DNA of 64,000 bases from Nitratireductor thuwali (GCF_036621415.1 NZ_CP030941.1:2478001-2542000), one strand, 5' to 3'; positions 16,371 through 25,885 are shown, numbered from the stretch's first letter. The notes: a model not told the origin generated them from the letters alone. Numbers and translations are program-made.

Positions 16371-16436
16371 TTGTTATAGACAACTATACAAATTATAGTC
16401 CTTTCCTAGTTCCTGTCCATGACAGGACTGTGACAA
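16371..16436 (-). promoter_or_regulatory. phnG operon promoter: Pho box, -10 element and PhnF-type operator
   Basis: Read on the minus strand, TTGTCAC-AGTC-CTGTCAT (16436 to 16419) is an 18-base Pho box, with the second half perfect and the first five of seven. It is followed 21 bases later by a consensus TATAAT (16397-16392). A TGGACA at 16414-16419 gives a weak -35 with a 16-base spacer. The palindrome TATAG-ACAA-CTATA (16375-16388) covers the predicted transcription start and has the TATAGAC style of HutC/PhnF-type GntR operators. Predicted control is activation by PhoB under phosphate limitation and repression by PhnF. Confidence 0.7.
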
Positions 16437-16531
16437 GGCGGGCTTCTCCTGGAGCACGATCCCGAAAAGCGGGATGCCGATTCTCGGAACCAACCGGGTT
16501 CCAGCAAGGAAATGGAGGCGGGGTAGAGGCG

Positions 16532-17281
16532 ATGCAGACGTCACCGGATGAAGCTATCGAACGGCGCAGCGGCGTGGCGCTGTGGCGGCAGATCGCCGAC
16601 CGTATCCGCCTGGGCATAGCCGAGGGCCTGGCCGACGATGCGGGGCGCCTGCCCACGGAGATGGCGCTGGCCGGACGCTTCGGCGTCAACCGGCACACCG
16701 TGCGCACCGCCATCCAGGCGCTGGTTCAGGAGGGCGTCCTGCGCAGCGAGCAGGGCCGCGGCACCTTTGTGGAAGGTCCGCGCCGCCTGTCCTATCCCAT
16801 CCGCGCGCGCACCCGCTTTTCAGCCGGCCTTGCCGGCCAGGCGCGCGAAAGGCGCGGCCACTTGCTGTCCCACGCCTACGAGCCTGCCCCGCCGCAGGCG
16901 GCCGAAGCGCTTGGCCTTGCGCCGGAGACCGCGATCCTGCGGCTTGAAACCGTCTCGCAGGCCGATGGCCGCCCCGTCTCGCGCGCCACGAGCTATTTCC
17001 CCGCCGCCCGCTTCGCTGGGCTGGAAAAGCACTTCGCCGATACCGGCAGCATCACCGCCGCCCTCGCGGCGCTGGGCGTGCCCGATTATGTCCGCGCCAC
17101 CACCCGCATCTCCGCGCGCCATGCCGACAGCGCCGACCTTGCCCACCTGAAACTCTCCCCCGGCGCCATAGTGCTCATCACCTTCGCCGTGAACGCCGAC
17201 AGCGCGGGGATCCCGATACAATATTCGCTGACGCGCTTTGCCGCGGACCGGGTGGAACTGCAGGTGGATGGGGAGGGTTGA
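16532..17281 (+). CDS. phnF: GntR-family (HutC subfamily) phosphonate regulator PhnF
   Basis: Regulator of 249 residues, divergent from the phn operon. The N-terminal winged helix reads GVALWRQIADRIRLGIAEG, then LPTEMALAGRFGVNRHTVRTAIQALVQEGVLRSEQGRGTFV. The C-terminal UTRA ligand domain contains ETVSQADGRPVSRATSYFP. The ATG at 16532 has GGAGGCGGGG upstream. It probably binds the TATAG-ACAA-CTATA palindrome between phnF and phnG. E. coli PhnF sits inside the operon; the divergent layout is common in rhizobia. Confidence 0.92.
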   Translation: MQTSPDEAIERRSGVALWRQIADRIRLGIAEGLADDAGRLPTEMALAGRFGVNRHTVRTAIQALVQEGVLRSEQGRGTFVEGPRRLSYPIRARTRFSAGLAGQARERRGHLLSHAYEPAPPQAAEALGLAPETAILRLETVSQADGRPVSRATSYFPAARFAGLEKHFADTGSITAALAALGVPDYVRATTRISARHADSADLAHLKLSPGAIVLITFAVNADSAGIPIQYSLTRFAADRVELQVDGEG

Positions 17282-17298
17282 ATGCAGCCCGCGCACAT

Positions 17299-17328
17299 CC
17301 CGAAATCCTCCCTCCCGAAATCCTCCCT
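17299..17328. repeat. Two tandem copies of a 15-bp unit
   Basis: CCCGAAATCCTCCCT occurs twice head to tail at 17299-17313 and 17314-17328, just after phnF. No function is apparent. Confidence 0.8.
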
Positions 17329-17421
17329 CACGGTGAAGTGACGCCCTCGCGAGCGCGCTTGCATTGATTTGCCTGCCGCTGGCATGCTCAATCGCAATTC
17401 ACGAACAATCGGGAAGCTGCC

Positions 17422-18642
17422 ATGTTGAAATCCACTCTCGCCGCCGCCGCCTTGCTACTTTCCGCGTTGGCGGTCCGCGCGGAGCCGGTGGACCCGGCCG
17501 ACTGGGACGGCGTCCTAGCGCAAGCCGAGGGCCAGACCGTCTATCTCAACGCCTGGGGCGGGTCGGAAAACATCAACGCCTATCTCGAATGGGCGAATGG
17601 CGAGTTGAAGGAGCGCTTCGGCGTCACCCTCGTGCATGTGAAGCTCGACGACACCGCCAACGCGGTCGCCAAGGTCGTCGCCGAAAAGGCGGCGGGGCGC
17701 GATGCGGGCGGCAGCGTCGACCTCATCTGGATCAACGGCGAGAACTTTGCGGCGATGAAGCAGCGCGGGCTGCTTCTTTCCCCCGGCTGGGCCGAGAGCC
17801 TGCCCAACTGGCAATATGTCGATTACGAGAACAAGCCCACCATCCGCACCGATTTCACGATCCCCGTGGAGGGGCAGGCCGCGCCCTGGGGCATGGCCAA
17901 GCTCGTCTTCTTCTACGACACGGCGCGCACGGACAAGGCCGATCTGCCCGAGAACGCGACCGAGCTGCTCGCCTGGGCGGAAGCCAATCCCGGCCGCTTC
18001 TCCTATCCCCAGCCGCCGGATTTCATAGGATCCTCCTTCCTCAAGCAGGTCCTGGTCGAAAAGACCGAGGATCGGTCGCTGCTGCAGAAGCCGGCCGACG
18101 AGGAGACGTTCGCCGATGTCAGCGCGCCGCTGTTTGCCTATCTCGACCGCCTCCACGAGGTCGCCTGGCGGTCCGGCCGCACCTTCCCCGAGAACTACCC
18201 GGCCATGAAGCAGCTTCTGGCCGATGGCGAGCTGGAGATCATCTTCGCCTTCAATCCGGCGGAGGCTTCGAGCGCCATCGCCAACGGCGAGCTGCCCGAT
18301 ACGGTGCGCTCCTTCACCTTCCCCGAAGGGACGCTCGCCAACACCCATTTCCTTGCCATCCCGTACAATGCCTCGGCCACGGCGGGCGCGCTGGTGACGG
18401 CCAATTTCCTCATGTCGCCGGAGGCCCAGGCGCACAAGCAGGACCCGAAAGTGTGGGGCGATCCCACGGTGCTGGCCGTCGACAAGCTGCCCGAGGAAGC
18501 CCGCGCCCGCTTTGCCGCGCTCGATCTCGGCATCGCCACCCTGTCCCCCGCCGAGCTCGGCCCCGCTTTGGCCGAGCCTCACCCAAGCTGGATGGAGCGC
18601 ATCGAGGAAGAATGGAAACGGCGCTACACGGCGGGAAACTGA
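17422..18642 (+). CDS. ABC importer substrate-binding protein, YnjB-like
   Basis: Periplasmic binding protein of 406 residues with a Sec signal peptide (MLKSTLAAAALLLSALAVRA, cut before EPVDP). The mature part shows the YnjB-type opening TVYLNAWGGSENINAYLEWANGEL and DLIWINGENFAAMKQRGLL. It heads a three-gene unit with a fused permease and an ATPase, the same order as E. coli ynjBCD, whose substrate is not established. Iron(III), thiamine and spermidine transporters are more distant relatives. Neighbouring phn genes do not by themselves make it a phosphonate transporter. Confidence 0.85.
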   Translation: MLKSTLAAAALLLSALAVRAEPVDPADWDGVLAQAEGQTVYLNAWGGSENINAYLEWANGELKERFGVTLVHVKLDDTANAVAKVVAEKAAGRDAGGSVDLIWINGENFAAMKQRGLLLSPGWAESLPNWQYVDYENKPTIRTDFTIPVEGQAAPWGMAKLVFFYDTARTDKADLPENATELLAWAEANPGRFSYPQPPDFIGSSFLKQVLVEKTEDRSLLQKPADEETFADVSAPLFAYLDRLHEVAWRSGRTFPENYPAMKQLLADGELEIIFAFNPAEASSAIANGELPDTVRSFTFPEGTLANTHFLAIPYNASATAGALVTANFLMSPEAQAHKQDPKVWGDPTVLAVDKLPEEARARFAALDLGIATLSPAELGPALAEPHPSWMERIEEEWKRRYTAGN

Positions 18643-18685
18643 AGCTGACGCCGCCTGGCCTCGGCTCGCCCCAGTCGCGCCGGCC

Positions 18686-20365
18686 ATGCTGACCCGCCTC
18701 GGCCCGCCGCTTACCATCCTTCTGCTCACCGGGCCGCTTCTGTTCGGGCTGGCCGGCACGCTCTTGCCGGCCTTTGGCTTTCTGCCCGTGCTCGGCGGCA
18801 TGGAGCTCACGCTGCGGCACTTCGAGGCGCTGTTCGATGCGCCCGCGATATGGGCCTCGGCGGGCATCAGCCTTGCCGCCGGCCTCGTCACAGCCGCCAT
18901 ATCGCTGCTTGTCGTCATGGTCTTCGTCGCGGCCTGGGCCGGTACCCCGCTTTTCGCCCGCATCCAGCACATGGTCTCGCCGCTCCTGTCGCTGCCGCAC
19001 GCGGCGGCGGCATTCGCGCTGGCTTTTCTCATTGCGCCCTCGGGGCTTCTCGCCCGCCTCATCTCGCCGGCATTGACGGGCTGGCACCACCCCCCCGACC
19101 TCTTGATTGTGCACGATCCCATGGGGCTTGCCATGATGGCCGGCCTCGTCGCCAAGGAAATCCCTTTCCTGATGCTGATGACCCTGGCCGCCCTGCCCCA
19201 GGCGCGGGCGGCGGAAACGCGCCGCCTCACCACGGCGCTGGGCTATGGCCGCGTGGCCGGCTTCGTCTACGGCACCTGGCCCATCGTCTACCGCCAGATC
19301 CGCCTGCCGGTCTTCGCCGTCATCGCCTTCGCCACCTCGGTCGTCGACGTCGCCGTCATTCTCGGCCCCACCCGCCCGGCGCCGCTGGCCGTGCGGCTGG
19401 TCGAATGGATGTCCGATCCCGAGCTCTCCTTGCGCTATCTGGCCTCCGCCGGGGCGGTGCTGCAGCTGGCGGTGACGGGCTTCGCTCTGGCCTCCTGGCT
19501 GGCGCTGGAAAAGCTCGCCGCGGCGCTCACCAGGCGCGCCGCCGGCAGGGGCCGCAGGCTGCGCCGGGACGCGCTGGCGCGCTATGCCGCGTTCATGGGC
19601 ATGCTGGCTTCGGCATTGGCCGTGTTCGCCGGGCTGGCCGCGCTGGCGGTCTGGTCCTTCGCCGGCCTCTGGCAGTTCCCCGACGTCGTGCCCCAGAGCC
19701 TCACGCTGAAATCATGGCTCCGCACGCTGCCGCGCACGGCCGAGCCGCTTCTGACCACCCTTCTCGTCGGCCTCGCTGCCACCTTCATCGCCGCCGTCCT
19801 CGCCATCCTTTGCCTGATGCGCGAGGACGAGACGGGCAGGCGGGCGGGGCAGGGCGCTCTGGCCCTCATCTATCTTCCGCTCGTCGTCCCGCAGGTCGCA
19901 TTCATCTTCGGCCTCCAGTTCCTGCTGATCATGGGCGATCTGCTTGCCACGCTGCCGGCGCTGATCCTTGCCCATCTCGTCTTCGTCATGCCCTACGCCT
20001 ATCTGTCCCTCAAGGACCCGTGGCGCGCCTTCGACAAGCGCTATGACTGGCTGGCGGCGGGCCTCGGCAAGTCGCGCTGGCAGCGCTTCTTCCACGTCCG
20101 CCTGCCGATGATGCTGCGCGCCGTCCTTACCCTTCTCGCCATCGGCTTTTCCGTTTCCGTCGGCCTTTATCTGCCGACCGTGCTCATCGGGGCAGGCCGT
20201 CTCACCACGATCACCACCGAGGCGGTGGCGCTCGCCTCCGGCGGCAATCCCCGCATCATCGGCGTCTACGCCTTTTTCCAGATGCTGCTGCCGGCCGCGG
20301 GCTTTGCGGTTGCAACGCTCGTGCCGGCCCTGATATTCCGTCGTTTCCACGGGATGCGGGTATAG
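18686..20365 (+). CDS. ABC importer permease with two fused transmembrane domains, YnjC-like
   Basis: Inner-membrane protein of 559 residues with about twelve hydrophobic segments in two repeats, each ending in an EAA-type cytoplasmic loop (RLTTALGYGRVAGFVYGTWPIVYRQIRLP and DWLAAGLGKSRWQRFFHVRLPMML). Fusion of both permease halves is typical of YnjC, ThiP and FbpB. The ATG at 18686 is the first good start after the ynjB-like stop; a longer in-frame reading would overlap that gene. It is followed two bases later by the ATPase gene. Confidence 0.87.
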   Translation: MLTRLGPPLTILLLTGPLLFGLAGTLLPAFGFLPVLGGMELTLRHFEALFDAPAIWASAGISLAAGLVTAAISLLVVMVFVAAWAGTPLFARIQHMVSPLLSLPHAAAAFALAFLIAPSGLLARLISPALTGWHHPPDLLIVHDPMGLAMMAGLVAKEIPFLMLMTLAALPQARAAETRRLTTALGYGRVAGFVYGTWPIVYRQIRLPVFAVIAFATSVVDVAVILGPTRPAPLAVRLVEWMSDPELSLRYLASAGAVLQLAVTGFALASWLALEKLAAALTRRAAGRGRRLRRDALARYAAFMGMLASALAVFAGLAALAVWSFAGLWQFPDVVPQSLTLKSWLRTLPRTAEPLLTTLLVGLAATFIAAVLAILCLMREDETGRRAGQGALALIYLPLVVPQVAFIFGLQFLLIMGDLLATLPALILAHLVFVMPYAYLSLKDPWRAFDKRYDWLAAGLGKSRWQRFFHVRLPMMLRAVLTLLAIGFSVSVGLYLPTVLIGAGRLTTITTEAVALASGGNPRIIGVYAFFQMLLPAAGFAVATLVPALIFRRFHGMRV

Positions 20366-20367
20366 CG

Positions 20368-21021
20368 GTGTTGGACAGTTTGCGCGAAAAGGGGCTGGTG
20401 CTGGATGGCGTATGCATCCGCCTCGGCGGGCGAGTGCTCGTATCGCTCACGCGGGCCGTTGCCCCCGGCGAGGTGCTCACGGTCATGGGTCCTTCCGGCG
20501 CGGGCAAGTCCACCCTGCTTGCCTATATAGGCGGCTTCCTTGACCGGGCTTTCACCGGCGAGGGAAGGGTGCTGATAGACGGCGAGGATATTGCCGGCCA
20601 GCCGGCCGAGACCCGCCGCGCCGGCATCCTGTTCCAGGATCCCCTGCTTTTCCCGCATATGAGCGTGGCCGGCAATCTCCTGTTCGCCATTCCAGAAGCC
20701 GTCACCGGCCGCGACGAGCGCCGCGCCCGCGCCGAGGAGGCGCTTGCCGGCGTCGGGCTCGCCGGCATGGGTGGCCGCGATCCCGCCACCCTTTCCGGCG
20801 GCCAGCGCGCCCGCGTCGCCCTCGCCCGCGTGCTCCTGTCGGGCCCGCGCATGCTGCTGCTCGACGAGCCCTTCTCCAAGCTGGATCAGGAACTGCGCCA
20901 GCAAACGCGCGAACTGGTCTTTGCCAAGGCTCGCGAAAGCCGCCTGCCGGTTCTCCTCGTGACCCACGATCCCGCCGACGCTAAAGCCGCCGGCGGCGAC
21001 GTGATCACCATAGAAGCATGA
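20368..21021 (+). CDS. ABC importer ATP-binding protein, YnjD-like
   Basis: ATPase of 217 residues with Walker A GPSGAGKST, signature LSGGQRARVALARVLL, Walker B MLLLDEPFSKLD and H-loop LVTHDPAD. It is short and lacks the C-terminal TOBE regulatory domain of larger importer ATPases, as YnjD and ThiQ do. Translation begins at GTG 20368, two bases after the permease stop, so expression is probably coupled. Confidence 0.88.
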   Translation: MLDSLREKGLVLDGVCIRLGGRVLVSLTRAVAPGEVLTVMGPSGAGKSTLLAYIGGFLDRAFTGEGRVLIDGEDIAGQPAETRRAGILFQDPLLFPHMSVAGNLLFAIPEAVTGRDERRARAEEALAGVGLAGMGGRDPATLSGGQRARVALARVLLSGPRMLLLDEPFSKLDQELRQQTRELVFAKARESRLPVLLVTHDPADAKAAGGDVITIEA

Positions 21022-21091
21022 TCCAAAAAATGGACACCGGTTCTTCGAACAAGGCTCCATCGAGGAGATGGATCATCATCAACGTTGGAGG

Positions 21092-21300
21092 GTGCCCACC
21101 TCCGTCGTCCCGGAAGCCCGAAGGGCTATCCGGGACCCATTGGAAGAACGGCATGGAGCACGGCCCGGTCCTCGCCCCGGCGCATGTCAGCGCTGACGGT
21201 CCCTTCTGCGGAGTCCGGCCGCGCCAACCCAATGGGTCCCGGCTCTCCCTGCGGTCGGCCGGGATGACGGCAGCGGGCATCCAGTTGATGACGAGGTGGG
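21092..21300. repeat. Palindromic intergenic repeat between the ynjD-like gene and hrpB
   Basis: The 400-base gap has no supported gene. It contains a perfect 14-bp inverted repeat CCGGGACCCATTGG (21130-21143) and complement (21229-21242), which extends imperfectly outward as CCGTCGTCCCGG (from 21102) against CCGGGATGACGG (to 21269). Further out CCCACCTC and GAGGTGGG pair. The 'GTCGTCCCGG...CCGGGAC' wording is that of repeats scattered through rhizobial genomes (from memory). Confidence 0.65.
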
Positions 21301-21421
21301 GTGCCCATCGCCGCCCCCATGCGAAAGATAATCATCCTCCTCAACGCCGGAATCAGGGGCGGGTTCGCCAAACAGGGTCGATAACCAAGCGGGGCCCCCG
21401 CCGTCGTCCCGATCTGCAAGC

Positions 21422-23890
21422 ATGAGCGCGCTCGACCTGCCCACCCTGCCGGTCAGCGCCGTGCTGCCGGCGCTGCGGCGTGCGCTGGACGAGAGCCGCC
21501 GCGCCGTGCTCGTCGCCCCGCCGGGCGCGGGCAAGACCACGCTTGCTCCGCTCGCCCTGCTCGATGCGCCGTGGGCGCAGGCCGGCCGCATCGTGCTTCT
21601 GGAGCCGCGCCGCCTTGCCGCCCGCGCCGCCGCCCGCCGCATGGCCGCCCTTCTGGGCGAGGAGGTGGGCGGCACCGTCGGCTACGCCATGCGCATGGAG
21701 CGCAAGCTTTCCGCCCGCACCCGCATCCTCGTCGTCACCGAGGGCGTTCTGGCCCGCATGATCGTCGAGGATCCCTCGCTGGAGGACGTCGCTGCCGTGC
21801 TGTTCGACGAGTTCCACGAGCGCTCGCTCGACGGCGATTTCGCCCTGGCGCTGGCCCTCGATGCGCAAGGCGCGCTGCGTCCGGATTTGCGCCTCCTGGT
21901 CATGTCCGCCACGCTGGACGGGGCCCGTGTCGCAAGGCTGCTGGATGGCGCGCCGGTCATCGAAAGCGAAGGCCGCAGCTTTCCCGTCGATATTCGCCAT
22001 CGGGACCGCAAGCCCGACCAGCCGGTCGAGCAGGCCGTCGCCGAGGCCGTCCGCGATCTGGCGGGCGAGACCGGTGGCGGCATCCTCGCCTTCCTGCCCG
22101 GCCAGCGCGAGATCGCCCGCACGGCGGAGGCGCTGGCAGGCCGTCTGCCTGAATCCGTCGACATCATCCCCCTGCATGGCGGGCTCGATGGCGCGGCGCA
22201 GGATGCCGCCATCCGACCGGCGCCCCCGGGCCGCCGCAAGGTGGTGCTGGCAACCGCAATCGCCGAGACGTCGGTCACCATCGACGGCGTTGCGGCCATC
22301 GTCGATTGCGGGCTCTCGCGCCTTCCCAGATACGAGCCGGCCACCGGCCTGACCCGGCTCGAGACCGTGCGCGTCTCCCGTGCCTCGGCGGACCAGCGCG
22401 CCGGCCGCGCCGGCCGCACCGCGCCGGGCATCGCGCTGCGCCTGTGGCGCAAGGAGCAGACGGCGGCGCTGCCCGCCTTCACCCCGCCGGAGATCCTCGA
22501 AGCCGACCTTTCCGGCCTCCTGCTCGACTGCGCCGCGTTCGGCGTCTCCGACCCGCGCACGCTCGCTTTCCTCGATCCGCCGCCGGAGCCGGCGCTGGCC
22601 GAAGCCCGCGCCCTGCTGGGCGCCCTGGACGCGCTGGACGATCGCGGCCGCCTCACCGAGACGGGCGAGGCCATGCGCAGGCTCGCCTTGCCGGTGCGCC
22701 TGGCCCATATGGTCGCCATGGCGGCCCGGCAGGGCCATGCCCGCCCCGCCGCGCGCCTCGCCGTGCTGCTGTCGGAGCGCGGGCTGGCCGGCACCGGCGT
22801 CGATCTCGACGAGCGCCTTGCCCGCTTTTCCGCCGACAAGTCGCCGCGCGCCCGCGCCGCCCGCGATCTTGCCGAGCGTCTTGCCCGCAATGCCGGCGGC
22901 GGCAATACCGGCGCATCCGGGGAAGGTCCCGGCGCCGGCGCGCTGCTCGTCCATGCCTGGCCCGACCGTGTCGCCGGCGCGCGCGGCGAGGCCGGCCGCT
23001 ACGTGCTTGCCAATGGCCGGGGCGGCCAGCTCGACCCCGCCGACCGGCTCGCGCGCGAGCCTTATCTGGTCGTCGCCGATCTGCAGGGCAAGGCGCAGAA
23101 TGCCCGCATCGCGGCCGCCGCCGCCATCGCCGAGCCGGACCTTGTCGAAGCCCTCGGCGACCGCATCCGCACCGAGGTCGAAACCATCTTCGACGCCGGC
23201 AGCAAGAGCCTGCGCCAGCGCGAAACCCGCCGCCTCGGCGCCATCCGCCTTGCCGAACGCAACCTGCCGCCGCCCACGGGCGAAGCCGCCAACCGGGGCA
23301 TCGCGGAAACCGTGCGCGCCAACGGCCTCGCCATCCTGCCCTGGGGCAGGGAGGCGCAGGGCCTGCGCGCGCGCCTTGCCTTTCTGCACGCGGCCGAAGG
23401 CGCGCCATGGCCGGATGTGGGCGAGGAGGCGCTGCTGTCGTCGCTGGAGGATTGGCTTGTGCCCTTCCTGACCGGCCAGCCGCGCCTTTCCGCCATCTCC
23501 CCCGCCATCCTCGTCGAGGCGCTGACGAGCCTCGTGCCCTACGATCTGCAGCGCCGCCTCGGCCAGCTTGCCCCCAGCCATTTCACCGCGCCCACCGGCA
23601 GCCGCGTGCCGATCCGTTACGAGAACGGCGAAGCCGTGCTCGCCATCCGCGTGCAGGAGCTTTTCGGCCTTCAAAAGCATCCGGTGATCGGCGGGCGCAC
23701 GCCGCTGACGCTGGAGTTGCTTTCCCCCGCCCACCGCCCCATCCAGAAGACGAGGGACCTGCCGGGCTTCTGGTCCGGCTCCTGGGCCGATGTCCGCGCT
23801 GATATGCGCGGCCGCTATCCCAAGCACCATTGGCCCGAGGACCCGGCCGCCGCCGCACCCACGAGCCGCGCCAAGCCGCGTCAAAAATAG
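21422..23890 (+). CDS. hrpB: ATP-dependent DExH-box helicase HrpB
   Basis: Predicted RNA helicase of 822 residues. Motifs in order: Walker A APPGAGKTT near residue 35, DEFHERS (motif II), SATLDG (motif III), and motif VI QRAGRAGRTAPG. A helicase-associated domain follows, then the HrpB C-terminal domain (LYDLQRRLGQL-like YDLQRRLGQLAPSHF and GFWSGSWADVRADMRGRYPKHHWPEDP). The biological role is poorly known. It lies upstream of regB in the same direction with a 17-base gap. Confidence 0.95.
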   Translation: MSALDLPTLPVSAVLPALRRALDESRRAVLVAPPGAGKTTLAPLALLDAPWAQAGRIVLLEPRRLAARAAARRMAALLGEEVGGTVGYAMRMERKLSARTRILVVTEGVLARMIVEDPSLEDVAAVLFDEFHERSLDGDFALALALDAQGALRPDLRLLVMSATLDGARVARLLDGAPVIESEGRSFPVDIRHRDRKPDQPVEQAVAEAVRDLAGETGGGILAFLPGQREIARTAEALAGRLPESVDIIPLHGGLDGAAQDAAIRPAPPGRRKVVLATAIAETSVTIDGVAAIVDCGLSRLPRYEPATGLTRLETVRVSRASADQRAGRAGRTAPGIALRLWRKEQTAALPAFTPPEILEADLSGLLLDCAAFGVSDPRTLAFLDPPPEPALAEARALLGALDALDDRGRLTETGEAMRRLALPVRLAHMVAMAARQGHARPAARLAVLLSERGLAGTGVDLDERLARFSADKSPRARAARDLAERLARNAGGGNTGASGEGPGAGALLVHAWPDRVAGARGEAGRYVLANGRGGQLDPADRLAREPYLVVADLQGKAQNARIAAAAAIAEPDLVEALGDRIRTEVETIFDAGSKSLRQRETRRLGAIRLAERNLPPPTGEAANRGIAETVRANGLAILPWGREAQGLRARLAFLHAAEGAPWPDVGEEALLSSLEDWLVPFLTGQPRLSAISPAILVEALTSLVPYDLQRRLGQLAPSHFTAPTGSRVPIRYENGEAVLAIRVQELFGLQKHPVIGGRTPLTLELLSPAHRPIQKTRDLPGFWSGSWADVRADMRGRYPKHHWPEDPAAAAPTSRAKPRQK

Positions 23891-23907
23891 CACTTGGCGA
23901 AGAGGAC

Positions 23908-25293
23908 ATGCCGGCGCATAAGCCGGTGATGCACGCAATGCAGGAAGAACTCGGCACAAACCAGACCCGCCGCAGCCAGAGCCTGAGGCTCAACACGCTG
24001 ATCAGGCTGCGCTGGCTCGCCATTGTCGGCCAGAGCGCGGCTGTGCTGGTGGTCGCCTACTGGCTGGAGTTCCCGCTGCCGGTCGGCCCCTGCTTCGTGC
24101 TCATCGCCGCTTCCGCCTGGCTCAATCTCTATCTGACGTTCCGCTATCCCGCCGCCCACCGGCTGGCGCCGATGGCGGCGCTGTGGATACTCACCTTCGA
24201 CGCCTCGCAGCTTGCCGGCCTGCTGTTTCTCACCGGCGGGCTCACCAACCCCTTCTCGCTTCTGATGACGGTGCCGGTGGTCATCTCGGCCACCTCCCTG
24301 CCGCTCATGTGGACGGGGGTTCTGGGCCTTTACGTCGTCGTCATGGTCAGCCTGCTCGCCGTGTTCCATCTGCCACTGCCCTGGTATCCGGGCACCGAGC
24401 TCGCCATGCCCTTGGTCTATGTGGCGGGCATGTGGATGGCGATCGTCTCCTCCATCGCCTTCACCGCCCTTTACGCCTACCGCGTGGCCGAGGAAGCGCG
24501 GCTTCTGGCCAATGCGCTGGCCGCGACGGAGCTGGTGCTCCAGCGCGAGCAGCACATCTCCGCGCTCGATGGCCTGGCCGCCGCCGCCGCCCATGAGCTG
24601 GGAACGCCGCTCGCCACCATCTCCCTGGTGGCCCGCGAGATGGAAAAGGCGCTGGGCTCAGACCCGCGCTATGCCGAGGACGTCACGCTGCTGCGCTCCC
24701 AGAGCGAGCGCTGCCGCGAGATCCTCAAGCAGCTCACCAGCCTGTCCTCCGAGAGCGAGGCCCATCTGGCGCGCCTGCCGCTCACCTCGCTCATCGAGGA
24801 GGTGGCCGCCCCGCATCGCGATTTCGGCATCGAGATCAGGCTGGAGCCGGAGGAGACGCGCGGCCGCGAGCCGGTCGGCCGCCGCAATCCCGGCGTGCTC
24901 TACGGCATCGGCAATCTGGTCGAGAACGCCGTCGACTTCGCCCGCGAAACGGTCACCATCCGCTGGCGCTGGAACGCCGAGGAAGTCGGCATCACCATCA
25001 TCGACGACGGTCCGGGCTTCCCCGCCGAGATCATGGACCGCATCGGCGAGCCCTATATGACCAGGCGCCCGGCGAGCGGGTCCAGCGGCGGGGGGCTGGG
25101 CCTCGGCCTGTTCATCGCCAAGACCCTGCTGGAGCGCTCGGGCGCCGTCATTCATTTTTCCAACGCCGGCGGCGAGGGCAAGGGCGCCACCGTCGACGTG
25201 CGCTGGCCGCTGGATGCCTTTCTGGCCAATAACAGCTTCCAGCCTTATGCCAATGGTGGCCGCGACGCTGGAAAATCCGGCGATAATGGCTAA
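23908..25293 (+). CDS. regB: Redox-sensing sensor histidine kinase RegB (PrrB/ActS)
   Basis: Membrane sensor kinase of 461 residues with six hydrophobic segments. The quinone-interaction motif GGLTNPF lies in the membrane domain, the phosphoacceptor is His229 (AAAAHELGTPL), and the redox-active cysteine is Cys269 (QSERCREIL). The 40-residue spacing between His and Cys equals that of Rhodobacter RegB (His225/Cys265). ATPase motifs NLVENAVDFA and GGGLGLGLFIAKTLLERSGA follow. The ATG at 23908 has GAAGAGG upstream. With RegA it controls respiration and other redox-linked genes. Confidence 0.95.
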   Translation: MPAHKPVMHAMQEELGTNQTRRSQSLRLNTLIRLRWLAIVGQSAAVLVVAYWLEFPLPVGPCFVLIAASAWLNLYLTFRYPAAHRLAPMAALWILTFDASQLAGLLFLTGGLTNPFSLLMTVPVVISATSLPLMWTGVLGLYVVVMVSLLAVFHLPLPWYPGTELAMPLVYVAGMWMAIVSSIAFTALYAYRVAEEARLLANALAATELVLQREQHISALDGLAAAAAHELGTPLATISLVAREMEKALGSDPRYAEDVTLLRSQSERCREILKQLTSLSSESEAHLARLPLTSLIEEVAAPHRDFGIEIRLEPEETRGREPVGRRNPGVLYGIGNLVENAVDFARETVTIRWRWNAEEVGITIIDDGPGFPAEIMDRIGEPYMTRRPASGSSGGGLGLGLFIAKTLLERSGAVIHFSNAGGEGKGATVDVRWPLDAFLANNSFQPYANGGRDAGKSGDNG

Positions 25294-25315
25294 ATAGGCT
25301 GCAGAAAGCGAGACG

Positions 25316-25885
25316 ATGATGAGCGAAGACATCCTTGAACAGGGCGAGCCGATCCCCGGCGACGAGCGCAGCCTTCTTATCGTGGACGACGACCGCCCGT
25401 TCCTGGCCCGCCTGGCGCGCGCGATGGAGGGCCGCGGCTTCGAGGTCGAGACCGCCGAATCGGTGCAGGAGGCCGTCGCCAAGGTGAAGGCGACCGCGCC
25501 GGCCTTCGCGGTGGTCGACATGCGGCTGGGCGATGGCAACGGCCTCGACGTCGTGCAGGCGATCCGCGACAGGCGCGACGACGCCCGCACCGTCATCCTC
25601 ACCGGCTACGGCAATATCGCCACCGCCGTCACCGCCGTGAAGCTGGGCGCCGTCGACTATCTGTCGAAGCCCGCCGACGCCGACGACATCTATACCGCGC
25701 TCACCCGCCGGCCCAACGAAAGGGCCGAGCCGCCCGAAAATCCCATGTCCGCCGACCGGGTGCGCTGGGAGCATATCCAGCGCGTTTACGAGATGTGCGA
25801 CCGCAACGTCTCCGAAACCGCCCGCCGCCTCAACATGCACCGCCGCACCCTGCAGCGCATCCTGGCCAAGCGCGCGCCGCGGTAG
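25316..25885 (+). CDS. regA: Redox response regulator RegA (PrrA/ActR)
   Basis: Response regulator of 189 residues. The receiver domain has LLIVDDDRPF, the phosphoacceptor Asp in VVDMRLGDGNG (residue 68 from this start), and the switch Lys in LSKPADADD. The C-terminal Fis-type helix-turn-helix NVSETARRLNMHRRTLQRILAKR is nearly invariant in this family. Two adjacent ATG codons (25316, 25319) could start it. It lies 22 bases after regB. Confidence 0.95.
   Translation: MMSEDILEQGEPIPGDERSLLIVDDDRPFLARLARAMEGRGFEVETAESVQEAVAKVKATAPAFAVVDMRLGDGNGLDVVQAIRDRRDDARTVILTGYGNIATAVTAVKLGAVDYLSKPADADDIYTALTRRPNERAEPPENPMSADRVRWEHIQRVYEMCDRNVSETARRLNMHRRTLQRILAKRAPR

Noticed and set aside
21353..23959. 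868-codon open frame on the minus strand opposite hrpB
   Set aside because: A GC-rich codon shadow: hrpB on the plus strand has all helicase motifs, whereas this frame shows only Arg/Gly/Ala-rich sequence with no domain.
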